In this document: positions 53,300 through 61,881 of the stretch, piece by piece
How the letters are laid out: the number at the start of each line of letters is the position of its first letter
How positions within the stretch are numbered: the stretch's first letter is position 1
NCBI RefSeq assembly: GCF_019972315.1
Contig: NZ_BLIZ01000001.1
Span: forward strand, 694,513-758,512
Origin: Geobacter sp. AOG1
GTDB taxonomy: Bacteria; Desulfobacterota; Desulfuromonadia; Geobacterales; Geobacteraceae
DNA length: 64,000 nt
Reading direction: 5' to 3'
Made by a program: the position numbers and the translations under genes
Notes under the pieces: generated by a model
Told to the model about the DNA's origin: nothing
Database searches by the model: none
What the model saw: only the letters and a program-made list of their open reading frames with translations

Positions 53300-54484
53300 C
53301 TAGTCCATCTTGACCGGGACCTTGGCCTTCAGGACGAACTTGCCGCCTTTGACCTCCAGAAGCGCCAGAGGGGACTTGATCGGCTCGCGGTTAGCGCGGA
53401 TGGTGATAGTGCCGGAAACCCCTTCAAACGCCTTGGTCTTGGCAAGAGCATCCTTGAACACCTTCGGATCGACACTGTTGGCCCGCTTCATGGCGTCGAC
53501 CAGGAGCGTGATGGCGTCATACCCCTGGGCATCGAAGAGACCCGGTTCCGCACCGTTGAACTTCTTCTTGAATGCCTCGACAAACTTGGCCGTGACCGGC
53601 GAAGCCTGCTCGGGGGAGAAGCCGAGGGCGGACATGGAGCCTTCGGCCGCCGGGCCACCCAACTCTACGAACTTCGGCGAGAAAAGGCCGTCGCCGCCGA
53701 ACATGTTGGCCTTGAGCCCCTGCTTGCGGGCTTCCTTCATGATGAGGGCACCTTCGGTGTAGTAGCCGGAGAAGAAGATGACATCAGGCTTCTTCGCCTT
53801 GATGTTGGTGATCTGGGCGCTGAAGTCCTTGTCGCCGTCTTTCACCTTCTCGTCGGCAACGATCTCGATCCCCTTCCCCTTCGCCGCGTCGCGGAAGGTC
53901 TGGGAGAGACCGACGCTGTAATCGTTGTTGTCGGAGGTGATGACCGCCACCTTCTTGTATCCCAGGTCCTTGGCGAAGAAGTCGATACAGGCAGGGATGG
54001 CGACGCTGTCGAGCAGGGTGTCGCGGAAGATGAAGTCGCCGTTCTCCACGACCCCCGGACCGGTGGCACCGGCGGAGAGGAGCACGACCTGGGCCTTCTG
54101 GGCAATGGGAGCAGCCACCTTGGTGATGCCGGTGGTCGGGTCGCCGACGATGGCCACCACGTTGTCGCGGGTGATGAGCTTCTGGGTTACGGAAGCCCCT
54201 TCCTGCTTGTCACCGCGGTTATCCGCCTCGACGATCTCGATCTTCTTGCCATTTACCCCGCCGGCGGCGTTGATCTCGTCCGCGGCCATCTTCATTCCTT
54301 CCAGGGTCGGCTTGCCGAACATGGCCACGTCACCGGTCAGTGCGCCGAGGAAGCCAATCTTCACGGTATCCCCCGCCGGCTTCGCCGCCTCGCCCCCTTC
54401 TTTTTTCTTGCAGCCGACGGTGGTTCCCAGCGTTGCCGCGAGGGCCGCCACGGTCAGAAACGATACTGCCTTACGCATATTCAT
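53300..54484 (-). CDS. Branched-chain amino acid ABC transporter binding protein (lipoprotein)
   Basis: 394 residues with GGAGGCAGGT before the ATG. Signal region MRKAVSFLTVAALAATLGTTVGC gives a lipobox-like TVGC, so it is probably membrane-anchored. The mature start VKIGFLGALTGDVAMFGKP is the LivJ/K signature. It likely feeds LivHMGF at 41530-44994, from which it is separated by about 9 kb. Confidence 0.92.
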   Translation of the reverse strand: MNMRKAVSFLTVAALAATLGTTVGCKKKEGGEAAKPAGDTVKIGFLGALTGDVAMFGKPTLEGMKMAADEINAAGGVNGKKIEIVEADNRGDKQEGASVTQKLITRDNVVAIVGDPTTGITKVAAPIAQKAQVVLLSAGATGPGVVENGDFIFRDTLLDSVAIPACIDFFAKDLGYKKVAVITSDNNDYSVGLSQTFRDAAKGKGIEIVADEKVKDGDKDFSAQITNIKAKKPDVIFFSGYYTEGALIMKEARKQGLKANMFGGDGLFSPKFVELGGPAAEGSMSALGFSPEQASPVTAKFVEAFKKKFNGAEPGLFDAQGYDAITLLVDAMKRANSVDPKVFKDALAKTKAFEGVSGTITIRANREPIKSPLALLEVKGGKFVLKAKVPVKMD

Positions 54485-54559
54485 ACCTGCCTCCTTGTAA
54501 TAAACTCCGGGCTCCGGCCCGTTCCATCAATCGCATGACAATGATGCACCGGCTGCCGA

Positions 54560-54844
54560 TTACTTGCCGCCGCCACCCTGCTTCTCAAGGCTGTCGAGGA
54601 TATCGTTCGCCTCTTTAAGCTTCTGCTGCAGCTTCTTGATTTCCTCGGCGGAGTAGACCTTCTTACCCTTCTTGATCTCGGCGTTCAGCTTCTTGATCCG
54701 TTTCTGGATGCTGTCTACCTCGGTCGCACAATTTTTGGAGGCGAGGAGGCACTGGTCCTTCTCTTCCTTGGTCATTTCGGCCATGGCCGGCACGGTGGCG
54801 GAAAGGGCTACGGCGGTCATCACGAGTACGGCGATCTTTTTCAT
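54560..54844 (-). CDS. Small secreted lysine-rich helical protein
   Basis: 94 residues with a signal peptide (MKKIAVLVMTAVALSATVPAMA). The mature part is an alpha-helical hairpin rich in Lys/Glu (IQKRIKKLNAEIKKGKKVYS), has two Cys and ends in GGGGK. Unknown family, probably periplasmic. GAGGAG precedes the start. It lies between the LivK-like and porin genes on the same strand. Confidence 0.75.
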   Translation of the reverse strand: MKKIAVLVMTAVALSATVPAMAEMTKEEKDQCLLASKNCATEVDSIQKRIKKLNAEIKKGKKVYSAEEIKKLQQKLKEANDILDSLEKQGGGGK

Positions 54845-54928
54845 GGTAATTCTCCTCGTATGGGATTGGATGACAAGAATGATATCAGGAAGAGGGCCGG
54901 AGGCAAGCCGCCGGCCCCCCTTTTCGCC

Positions 54929-56275
54929 TTAGAACGAGTAGTTCATCATGAAACTCGCCATGTAGGGGTTCTGCGGATCCTGGCCGTTGGCAGCAACACC
55001 TTCGTAGTAGTCGCCGAGGATGACATAAGCGCCGCGAAGCGTGGCCGTCAGGTTGTCGTACAGTTTGTAGTCGGCCTGGGCGTTGAGTTCGGTGCCGAGG
55101 TAGTTGCTCTTGCGGTGACCAGCGAAGCCGGTGTCCTTGGCCACCGCGGCAAAACCGGCGTTGGCGCTACCGCTCAGTTTGGAGGTGAACGGCATGTCGT
55201 AGCCCACGAAGCCGGCGATGACACCGCGGTCCAGGTTGTTGCTGGTGTAGACGACAGCGTTGTCGATGGTCATGGAATAGGCGTCGCGGAAGAGGAGCTG
55301 CATGTTGCCGTTGTAGAAGCCGTGCTCGTCGTCGATGCTCTGGAAGGCATTGCTGGTCCCTCGGCTCCCCGGATTCCCTTCGCCGGAGACATAGAGGAAC
55401 TCGGTCCGGGCGGTACCGGTACCGACCTTGGCACGGGCACCCACGTTGCCGGCAAAGGCACTCAGGTGCTGCCGGTTTGCCGGATTTGACTCGAGATTGC
55501 CGAACTGGTAGATGAGGAAACCATCGACGGTCACCGGCCCAAACGCCGCTTCGCCATTCACACCGAGGGTGTGGAAGATGCTGTTTGTCGCCGAGCGGTC
55601 GTCATTAACCATGTAGTAGGCGCCGCCTACTTTCACCTCTTTGGAAACAGCGTATTTTTCGTCAACGACGAGCATGTCCCGGGTCTGCTTGCCGGGAAGC
55701 ACCTTCGGCGTGAGATTCGGACCATTGTCGTTGAAACGGAAGAAGCCGATAGACGAATTGAACTTGCCGTAGCTGGCGGAAGCAAGGGCACCGGCCATGT
55801 CGGCCCCGACGAAAACACCCTTGAAGGAATCGTCAAAGGGCTGCATGCCGAGCTTCACGTTGAGGGGAGTCTTGGGGATGTTGAAATCGAGATAGACACT
55901 CTTGGTCTCCAGGTTGACCTGATCGGCGCCGATGGCACCGCCGTTATTCCGGGTGGTGCCGTTAGAGCCGTAAGAGTTATCCCCCCAACGGGAGTCGATC
56001 TCGAAGTGGGTGACCAACTTCAGATCGTCATTGGCCTTGGCGATGTACATGAGCCGGGCCCGCTGGGCAATGTAGGTGGCAGTGCCGGGCTTCTTATCCT
56101 GCCCTTCCGGCAGATAGAACCCGTCCGTAATCGGCGTGGCGTTGAAGTTGTTCACTGCGGAGAACAGGCGGAACATACCGTGAAATTCGTTCTCCAGCGC
56201 CAGGGCCGGGACCGCGGTGGCCGCCACACATGCGGCGGCGGCGAGTACTGCGAGACACTTTTTGTTGATACGCAT
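54929..56275 (-). CDS. Outer-membrane porin-like beta-barrel protein
   Basis: 448 residues with signal peptide ending ALAL and AAGGAGG before the start. Alternating beta-strand composition, mature N-terminus LENEFHGMFRLFSAVNNFNA, and a C-terminal SFMMNYSF with terminal Phe. Similar Geobacter outer-membrane proteins are annotated as porins or OprD-like; the substrate is unknown. The amino-acid transport setting suggests amino-acid or peptide uptake (inference). Confidence 0.8.
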   Translation of the reverse strand: MRINKKCLAVLAAAACVAATAVPALALENEFHGMFRLFSAVNNFNATPITDGFYLPEGQDKKPGTATYIAQRARLMYIAKANDDLKLVTHFEIDSRWGDNSYGSNGTTRNNGGAIGADQVNLETKSVYLDFNIPKTPLNVKLGMQPFDDSFKGVFVGADMAGALASASYGKFNSSIGFFRFNDNGPNLTPKVLPGKQTRDMLVVDEKYAVSKEVKVGGAYYMVNDDRSATNSIFHTLGVNGEAAFGPVTVDGFLIYQFGNLESNPANRQHLSAFAGNVGARAKVGTGTARTEFLYVSGEGNPGSRGTSNAFQSIDDEHGFYNGNMQLLFRDAYSMTIDNAVVYTSNNLDRGVIAGFVGYDMPFTSKLSGSANAGFAAVAKDTGFAGHRKSNYLGTELNAQADYKLYDNLTATLRGAYVILGDYYEGVAANGQDPQNPYMASFMMNYSF

Positions 56276-56334
56276 TACTACCTCCTTTGTGGTTAGTTAC
56301 TACACACCATGACAATAAAAATAATGCTGCGCTC

Positions 56335-57081
56335 CTACAAAATCTGGCTGAGGAACAGTTTAGTCCGCTCGTGGGTCGGGCTGGTGAAGAAGTGTTCCGG
56401 TGTCCCTTCTTCCACGATTGCACCGTGGTCCATGAAGATGACCCGATCGGCCACCTCCCGGGCAAACCCCATTTCGTGGGTGACAACCACCATGGTCATC
56501 CCCTCCCGGGCAAGCCCCTTCATGACATCGAGGACCTCACCGATCATCTCCGGGTCGAGTGCGGACGTCGGCTCGTCAAAGAGCATCAGCTTGGGGTCCA
56601 TGGCCAGCGAGCGGGCGATGGCGACCCGCTGCTGTTGCCCCCCCGACAGCCGACCCGGGTACACATCCGCCTTTTCCTCAATACCGACCTTCCTGAGAAG
56701 TTCCAGGGCCTTCTCCCGGGCTTCCTGGCGGGAACGCTTGCGTACCACCACCTGGGCCAGGGTAAGGTTTTCCAGAACAGTTTTGTGGGGAAAGAGGTTG
56801 AAGGACTGGAAGACCATGCCGACCTCTTCCCGCACCCGGGTGATGTCCGTGGCGGGATCATTGATGTCGATGCCGTTGACCACAATCCGCCCCGCATCTA
56901 TCGTTTCCAGCTGGTTGAGAGAACGGAGCAGCGTGCTCTTGCCGGAACCGCTCGGCCCGAGAATGACCACCTTTTCTCCGTCATGGACATTGAAGGAAAC
57001 CCGGTCGAGCGCCTTGAACCGCCCGAAGTACTTGACCACATCCCGTGCCTCTATCATCCTGCGTTGATCACCTGTTGGCAT
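56335..57081 (-). CDS. Polar amino acid ABC transporter ATPase (GlnQ-like), system 2
   Basis: 248 residues with Walker [10 protein letters not shown], signature LSGGQQQR and Walker [15 protein letters not shown]. Its start overlaps the permease end by 14 bases. It belongs to binding protein (58721)-permease-ATPase. Confidence 0.94.
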   Translation of the reverse strand: MPTGDQRRMIEARDVVKYFGRFKALDRVSFNVHDGEKVVILGPSGSGKSTLLRSLNQLETIDAGRIVVNGIDINDPATDITRVREEVGMVFQSFNLFPHKTVLENLTLAQVVVRKRSRQEAREKALELLRKVGIEEKADVYPGRLSGGQQQRVAIARSLAMDPKLMLFDEPTSALDPEMIGEVLDVMKGLAREGMTMVVVTHEMGFAREVADRVIFMDHGAIVEEGTPEHFFTSPTHERTKLFLSQIL

Positions 57082-57856
57082 TGATACGCTCCTCCATCAG
57101 GCCGATAAGTTTCGACAGGATCAGGGTGATGATCAGGTAGACCAGGGCGATGATCGTGTACGTCTCGAAATAGGCAAAGGACTCCGACGCATATTCCCGT
57201 CCCCGCCTGAGCAGGTCGGACACCGCCAGGATGGAGACGAGGGACGAATCCTTCAGAAGGGCAATGAACTCGTTGCCGATGGGGGGGAGGACGACCTTGA
57301 TCGCTTGGGGAAGAATAACGTGTCCCATGGCCTGTGTTCGGGTCATTCCAAGGGAGAGGGCCGCCTCCATCTGTCCTTTGGGAATGGACTGAATCCCCGC
57401 CCGAATGACCTCACCCATGTAGGCGCCATAGCAGACAGCCATGGCGATGATCGCACTCAGCATATCGGGAACGTGAACTACCCGCCCCAAGGCATAATAG
57501 ATGTAGAAAATCTGGACCAGCAGCGGGATACCGCGGATTACCTCGACATAGACGGAGGCAATACCGTTGAAGAACCGGTTGCCCGATATCCGTCCCAGTC
57601 CCGTCAACAGCCCGAGAAGCAGGGAAAGGAGAATCGCCCCGATGGTAACTTTGAAGGTCACGACAATACCGTCGGGAACGAACTTGAGGATGTTCAGATA
57701 GGGGTCGGGCTTTGCTATAACAAGATAGGCAAGGGCGCCAACCGCCCCCAGGAAGGAGATACGCCAGGCGGTAAAGAGGCCGGCATCCGCCTTGGTCGGG
57801 ATGGCGGCGCCATCACCCACTTCAATAGTCTTGTTGTCGTTATCAGTTATCATCAT
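57068..57856 (-). CDS. Polar amino acid ABC transporter permease, system 2
   Basis: 262 residues: a 35-residue polar N-terminal extension, then about five membrane helices and the EAA loop ([20 protein letters not shown]). The family is HisM/GlnP. Only one permease gene is present, so it likely works as a homodimer. Confidence 0.93.
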   Translation of the reverse strand: MMITDNDNKTIEVGDGAAIPTKADAGLFTAWRISFLGAVGALAYLVIAKPDPYLNILKFVPDGIVVTFKVTIGAILLSLLLGLLTGLGRISGNRFFNGIASVYVEVIRGIPLLVQIFYIYYALGRVVHVPDMLSAIIAMAVCYGAYMGEVIRAGIQSIPKGQMEAALSLGMTRTQAMGHVILPQAIKVVLPPIGNEFIALLKDSSLVSILAVSDLLRRGREYASESFAYFETYTIIALVYLIITLILSKLIGLMEERINANR

Positions 57857-57903
57857 CTGTTCTGCTTGTCATCTCCGTCGCGGAATAAGGTCGCGCCTCG
57901 TAT

Positions 57904-57950
57904 ACATGGCAAAGCCGGAGAGATGTATACACTTTCCGGCTTTGCCATGT
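57904..57950 (-). terminator. 16-bp hairpin between the binding-protein and permease genes
   Basis: ACATGGCAAAGCCGGA pairs exactly with TCCGGCTTTGCCATGT. It sits just after the binding-protein gene on the minus strand. Partial termination or message stabilisation would raise binding-protein yield over the permease. Confidence 0.65.
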
Positions 57951-57962
57951 TCCAGTTTCATC

Positions 57963-58721
57963 TTATCTGAGCCATTTCTTCTTCAGTTTCTCATCGATCT
58001 TCTTCGCCTTGACCGCCTTGATACCCTTGTTGAGAAGGGCAACCAGTTCCTTGTTCCCTTTCTGCACGGCAATGCCGTAGGACTCTGAGGTAAAGGACTT
58101 GCCGACAATCTTGAACTTGGCCTTGTACTCCTGGCGCTGCAGGGCGTAATGGGCGGCGGTCGGCTCATCGCAGACAACGCCGGAGATACGACCGGCCGCC
58201 ATGTCTTCGAAGGCAAGGCCGACTTCGTCGTAGGTTTTCAGTTCAACCCCTGCAACCTTCTTGGTTTCGAAGGCACCGGTCGTGCCAATCTGGGCACCGA
58301 CCTTCTTCCCCTTCAGGTCGGCAAGTACCTTGACGTTCCCTGCCGACTTGCTGACCACGAGAATCTGGCCAACGCTGATGTAGGGATCTGAAAAGTCGAA
58401 CTGCTTCTTCCGCTCATCCGTAATGGTGACGGAAGAGAGGACTGCATCGTAACGGCCGGCGGCAAGACCGGCGAAAATCCCGTCCCAGGCAGTATTCTTG
58501 TAAACCGGCGTGAATCCGGCTGCTTTGGCGATCTCGTTCATGAGGTCTATTTCGAACCCGACGATGTTCTTGTTGGCATCGACCATCTCCATGGGAGGCC
58601 AGGTTGCGTCAGTGGCAAAGGTCACGGTCTTCAGATCCTTGCCGGCAAAAGCCGTCGAAGAAATGGCAACGACAAAAGCACTCGCGGCGGCAAGCAGAGT
58701 CAGCATTCTCAGTTTTTTCAT
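57963..58721 (-). CDS. Polar amino acid ABC transporter substrate-binding protein, system 2
   Basis: 252 residues from the ATG at 58721 (GGAGG four bases upstream; a longer frame to 58805 is rejected). Signal peptide ending AFA, then VTFATDATWPPMEMVDANKN, FEIDLMNEIAKAAG and SVTITDERKKQFDFSDPY of SBP family 3. First gene of the system 2 operon. Confidence 0.93.
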   Translation of the reverse strand: MKKLRMLTLLAAASAFVVAISSTAFAGKDLKTVTFATDATWPPMEMVDANKNIVGFEIDLMNEIAKAAGFTPVYKNTAWDGIFAGLAAGRYDAVLSSVTITDERKKQFDFSDPYISVGQILVVSKSAGNVKVLADLKGKKVGAQIGTTGAFETKKVAGVELKTYDEVGLAFEDMAAGRISGVVCDEPTAAHYALQRQEYKAKFKIVGKSFTSESYGIAVQKGNKELVALLNKGIKAVKAKKIDEKLKKKWLR

Positions 58722-58914
58722 ACTACCTCCATAAAAAGGTGAAATTATTTTCGGAAAGATAAAACGTTTTTTTGATGAAGTCAACCGCTTTGGTAAGACC
58801 ATCAAACTTTTCCAATTGACTTTTCAGCCCCGTCCAGCCCAGAATACTATCCTGTCACGCCGTAGTTCCGGGAACAAACCGGCAATCTGCCCCGACCAAA
58901 GGGAACCACCTGTC

Positions 58915-59838
58915 ATGAACAAATTCCTGGCCGCAACGCTCTTGCTCATCACAACCTTCTTCTGGGGGATCACCTTCACCGTCGTCAAGGAGGCAATTGC
59001 CCGTGTCGATGTGTACGTCTTTCTTGCCCAGCGGTTCACCATCGCCTTTGTCATCCTCCTCGTTTTCGTTCTGATCCGGCGTCCCCTGCCGAACGGCAGA
59101 ACCATAAGGGACGGTGTCGTGCTCGGGTTGTTCCTGTTCGCCGCCTTCGCCTTCCAGACCGTCGCGCTTCTCTCCACGTCAGCCTCCAACACCGGCTTCC
59201 TGACGGGGCTCAATGTTGTCTTCGTGCCGATCATCGCCTCCCTCGTCTTGCGCCAGCCGATCCCGTTCAACGTCAAGCTGGCGGTCACCTTCGCCGTGAC
59301 GGGCTTGTACCTCCTCTGCACCAACGGCAGCTGGTCGTTCAACCACGGCGACATACTGGCCGCCGTCTGCGCTGTCTGCGTCGCGCTCCATCTCCTCCTA
59401 ACGAGCAGTTTCGCACGAAAGGCCGGCAGCGACATCTACTGGCTCACCACGCTGCAGATCGGCACCGTGGCGTTCCTCAGCACCGTGACGGCCACGACCA
59501 CCCACCACCCGGTGGCCGTCTATCACCCCGGGATTCTTCCCGCCCTCATCATCTGCTCGCTGTTTGCAACGGTCTTCGCCTTCCTTGTCCAGACCTCCAT
59601 GCAGCGCTGGATAAGCCCCACCAATACCGCGCTGATCTTCTGTACCGAGCCGGTTTTCGCGGCGATTTACGCCTACCTTGCAGCCGGCGAGCGGCTCGGC
59701 TCGATAGGCTACCTCGGCTCGGTGCTGATCATTGCCGGCATGCTGATTTCGGAAATCATGCCCGGAAGGTCCGAACCGCATCAAGTGCAGACCGAGCCCC
59801 CGGCCATCGACGAGCTCACCGACCCTGAACCCTCCTGA
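58915..59838 (+). CDS. EamA-family (DMT) transporter
   Basis: 307 residues from the ATG at 58915, where the first helix MNKFLAATLLLITTFFWG begins; a longer frame to 58816 adds a non-membrane extension. Ten helices in two EamA repeats and a polar tail. The fifth DMT-type transporter in this window. Confidence 0.9.
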   Translation: MNKFLAATLLLITTFFWGITFTVVKEAIARVDVYVFLAQRFTIAFVILLVFVLIRRPLPNGRTIRDGVVLGLFLFAAFAFQTVALLSTSASNTGFLTGLNVVFVPIIASLVLRQPIPFNVKLAVTFAVTGLYLLCTNGSWSFNHGDILAAVCAVCVALHLLLTSSFARKAGSDIYWLTTLQIGTVAFLSTVTATTTHHPVAVYHPGILPALIICSLFATVFAFLVQTSMQRWISPTNTALIFCTEPVFAAIYAYLAAGERLGSIGYLGSVLIIAGMLISEIMPGRSEPHQVQTEPPAIDELTDPEPS

Positions 59839-59915
59839 CGCCCAAGCCATCACCCTAACGAAAGAAACAGCAGCCCCGTAAATTCTTTTGACGGCCAGCG
59901 GATGAACGCGGTACT

Positions 59916-60518
59916 ATGCCGAGCATGTCCTCGCCCAACCCCGATATAACCGGCGTGATCCTCGTCGGTGGCCAGAGCCGCAGGATGGGAACGGACAAGG
60001 CGTTTCTGGACCTCCGGGGCAGACCGCTCATCGAGCGGGTTCTGAGGGTTTGCGAGGAGGTCTGCGGCTCAGTGCTCCTAGTCGGCAACCGGCCGGAACG
60101 GTTCAGTGCCTATGGTCTGCCGGTAGTGCCCGACATCTATCCCGGCAGTTCTCTGGGAGGCCTCTACACCGGCTTGAGCCATGCATCTACCCCCACAATC
60201 TTCGCCACTCCCTGCGACATCCCCTTTCCGAACGCGGCGATCATGCGCCACCTCATCTCGTGCCGGGATGACTACGACGCCGTCGTCCCCCTCACCACCC
60301 ACGGAGTGGAGCCCCTCTTCGCCATCTATACAAAGGCCTGTCTGGAGCCTATGCGCCGAATGCTGGAAGCAGGCAATGTCCGTATTCACGACCTCTATTC
60401 GCTCATAAGAATCCGGTACGTGGAGACGGCGGAACTGGCCTCTCTCGACCCCTTCGGAACCGCCTTTCTCAACCTCAACACGCCGGACGACTACGAAAAG
60501 GCGCGCGGTAAAGAATAG
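59916..60518 (+). CDS. mobA: Molybdenum cofactor guanylyltransferase
   Basis: 200 residues. Nucleotidyltransferase motif GVILVGGQSRRMGTDKAFLD and later TPCDIPFPN (the DxP motif) are conserved in MobA. It joins GMP to molybdopterin to give the bis-MGD cofactor. The ribosome binding site is weak; an ATG three codons on is an alternative start. A terminator follows. Confidence 0.93.
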   Translation: MPSMSSPNPDITGVILVGGQSRRMGTDKAFLDLRGRPLIERVLRVCEEVCGSVLLVGNRPERFSAYGLPVVPDIYPGSSLGGLYTGLSHASTPTIFATPCDIPFPNAAIMRHLISCRDDYDAVVPLTTHGVEPLFAIYTKACLEPMRRMLEAGNVRIHDLYSLIRIRYVETAELASLDPFGTAFLNLNTPDDYEKARGKE

Positions 60519-60551
60519 CACCGTGGAAGGTCGACATCGTCAACGAAACGC

Positions 60552-60586
60552 AAAAAGCCCGCGAGACTCTCTCACGGGCTTTTATT
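60552..60586. terminator. Bidirectional Rho-independent terminator
   Basis: AAAAGCCCG pairs with CGGGCTTTT, with inner GAGA/TCTC. It lies between convergent mobA and mglA. Confidence 0.9.
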
Positions 60587-60610
60587 ATCAGCAGAAACGG
60601 CAGAAACCGG

Positions 60611-61198
60611 TTATTTACCCTTTTTCAGATCGATGAGGATCAGTTTCGCCACCGCCTTGAGGGTCTCGAACACCCCTTCGCCGGTGGAGGCGCACGCCTC
60701 GAAATCGGGGACATCGGTCGGATTAAGTTCCCGGCGCAGCTCCTCGACGGTCACGATGTTCGGGAGATCGCGCTTGTTGTACTGGACCACGTAGGGAATC
60801 TTGTCCAGATCGTACCCCTGCTCCACCAAGTTGATCCGGAGATTCTCCAGCGATTCGATGTTGGCATCCATCCGCTCTTCCTGCGAGTCAGCCACGAAGA
60901 CAACTCCGTCCACACCTTTGAGAATCAGCTTGCGGGAGGCATCGTAGAAGACCTGTCCCGGCACGGTATAGAGATGAAACCGAGTCTTGAACCCCCGAAT
61001 CTCCCCCAAAGCCAGCGGCAGAAAGTCGAAGAAAAGGGTCCGCTCCGTTTCCGTCGCCAGGCTTATCATCTTCCCCTTGGCGTCGGGTGCGGTTTTCTGG
61101 TAGACAAACTGCAGGTTCGTGGTCTTGCCACACAGGCCCGGCCCGTAATAAACGATCTTGCAGTTTATCTCCCGGGAGGCGTAGTTGATAAAGGACAT
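60611..61198 (-). CDS. mglA: MglA-type small GTPase
   Basis: 195 residues. P-loop [11 protein letters not shown], a Myxococcus-type switch region and NKRD as G4 (QYNKRDLP) mark the MglA family. In Myxococcus MglA sets cell polarity for motility; in Geobacter-type bacteria the role is less certain. It lies 18 bases after mglB and forms a pair with it. Confidence 0.95.
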   Translation of the reverse strand: MSFINYASREINCKIVYYGPGLCGKTTNLQFVYQKTAPDAKGKMISLATETERTLFFDFLPLALGEIRGFKTRFHLYTVPGQVFYDASRKLILKGVDGVVFVADSQEERMDANIESLENLRINLVEQGYDLDKIPYVVQYNKRDLPNIVTVEELRRELNPTDVPDFEACASTGEGVFETLKAVAKLILIDLKKGK

Positions 61199-61216
61199 CT
61201 GCCGTTACCTCAAGTC

Positions 61217-61708
61217 TCAGCTGAAGAGATTGTCTATGTCGTCATCGGTGATTTCCGCGAAGGGGAAATCGGTTTCGCCGCTCTTTTCCTTCTCCTCGGC
61301 CTTCTCGAGAAGCCGGTTGAAGATGGTGGTCAATTCGTCTGACGCCTTTTTCACCCGGAGCCTGACCAGCCCGAGTGATGAACGACTGTCGAACAGCACG
61401 ACGAGGATGACCCTTCCGCCGACGATGGAAATGTGGAGGTTGTCCTTTTCCCCTTCGTGAAAGAGGATGGAGAACTCTTTCTCGCCGATCAGCTTGGCAA
61501 GGCCGCCAGTGGCGGCGATATTGCCGGCCGTCAGGGACGCCAGCGACGTGGTGTCGAAGCGCTCCACCTCGCCAACCCCTGAGATCAGCTGGCCGTTCTT
61601 GTCCACAAGAAAAATCACCTTGGCATTGGCTTCACGCAGCAGCTTTTCGATAACGACGTTTATCTGTTTGAATTCCTCATCATACATCACCATCTGAGGA
61701 TTCGCCAT
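61217..61708 (-). CDS. mglB: MglB-type roadblock/LC7 protein
   Basis: 163 residues from the ATG at 61708 (AAGGGGTG upstream). The roadblock/LC7 fold pattern is clear (VIEKLLREANAKVIFLVDKN, LASLTAGNIAATGGLAKLI). MglB acts as the GTPase-activating partner of MglA. The acidic C-terminus (AEITDDDIDNLFS) extends beyond the core fold. Confidence 0.93.
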   Translation of the reverse strand: MANPQMVMYDEEFKQINVVIEKLLREANAKVIFLVDKNGQLISGVGEVERFDTTSLASLTAGNIAATGGLAKLIGEKEFSILFHEGEKDNLHISIVGGRVILVVLFDSRSSLGLVRLRVKKASDELTTIFNRLLEKAEEKEKSGETDFPFAEITDDDIDNLFS

Positions 61709-61811
61709 GGAGCACCCCTTGTGCGGTGAGAGAATTTGCCGGCAGCGGCTAGATATAGCAGAAACGGGCTGCCCTTTCAAGGTTTTTCGACCATTTACCG
61801 GCTAAATACGG

Positions 61812-61843
61812 AAAAGCCCCGGCAGTTTCCCGCCGGGGCTTTT
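61812..61843 (-). terminator. Rho-independent terminator of nifJ
   Basis: AAAAGCCCCGGC pairs with GCCGGGGCTTTT around an 8-base loop, 39 bases after the nifJ stop on the minus strand. Confidence 0.92.
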
Positions 61844-61881
61844 GAACGACACAGAAGAACAATGACTAATTATTACGTTAT

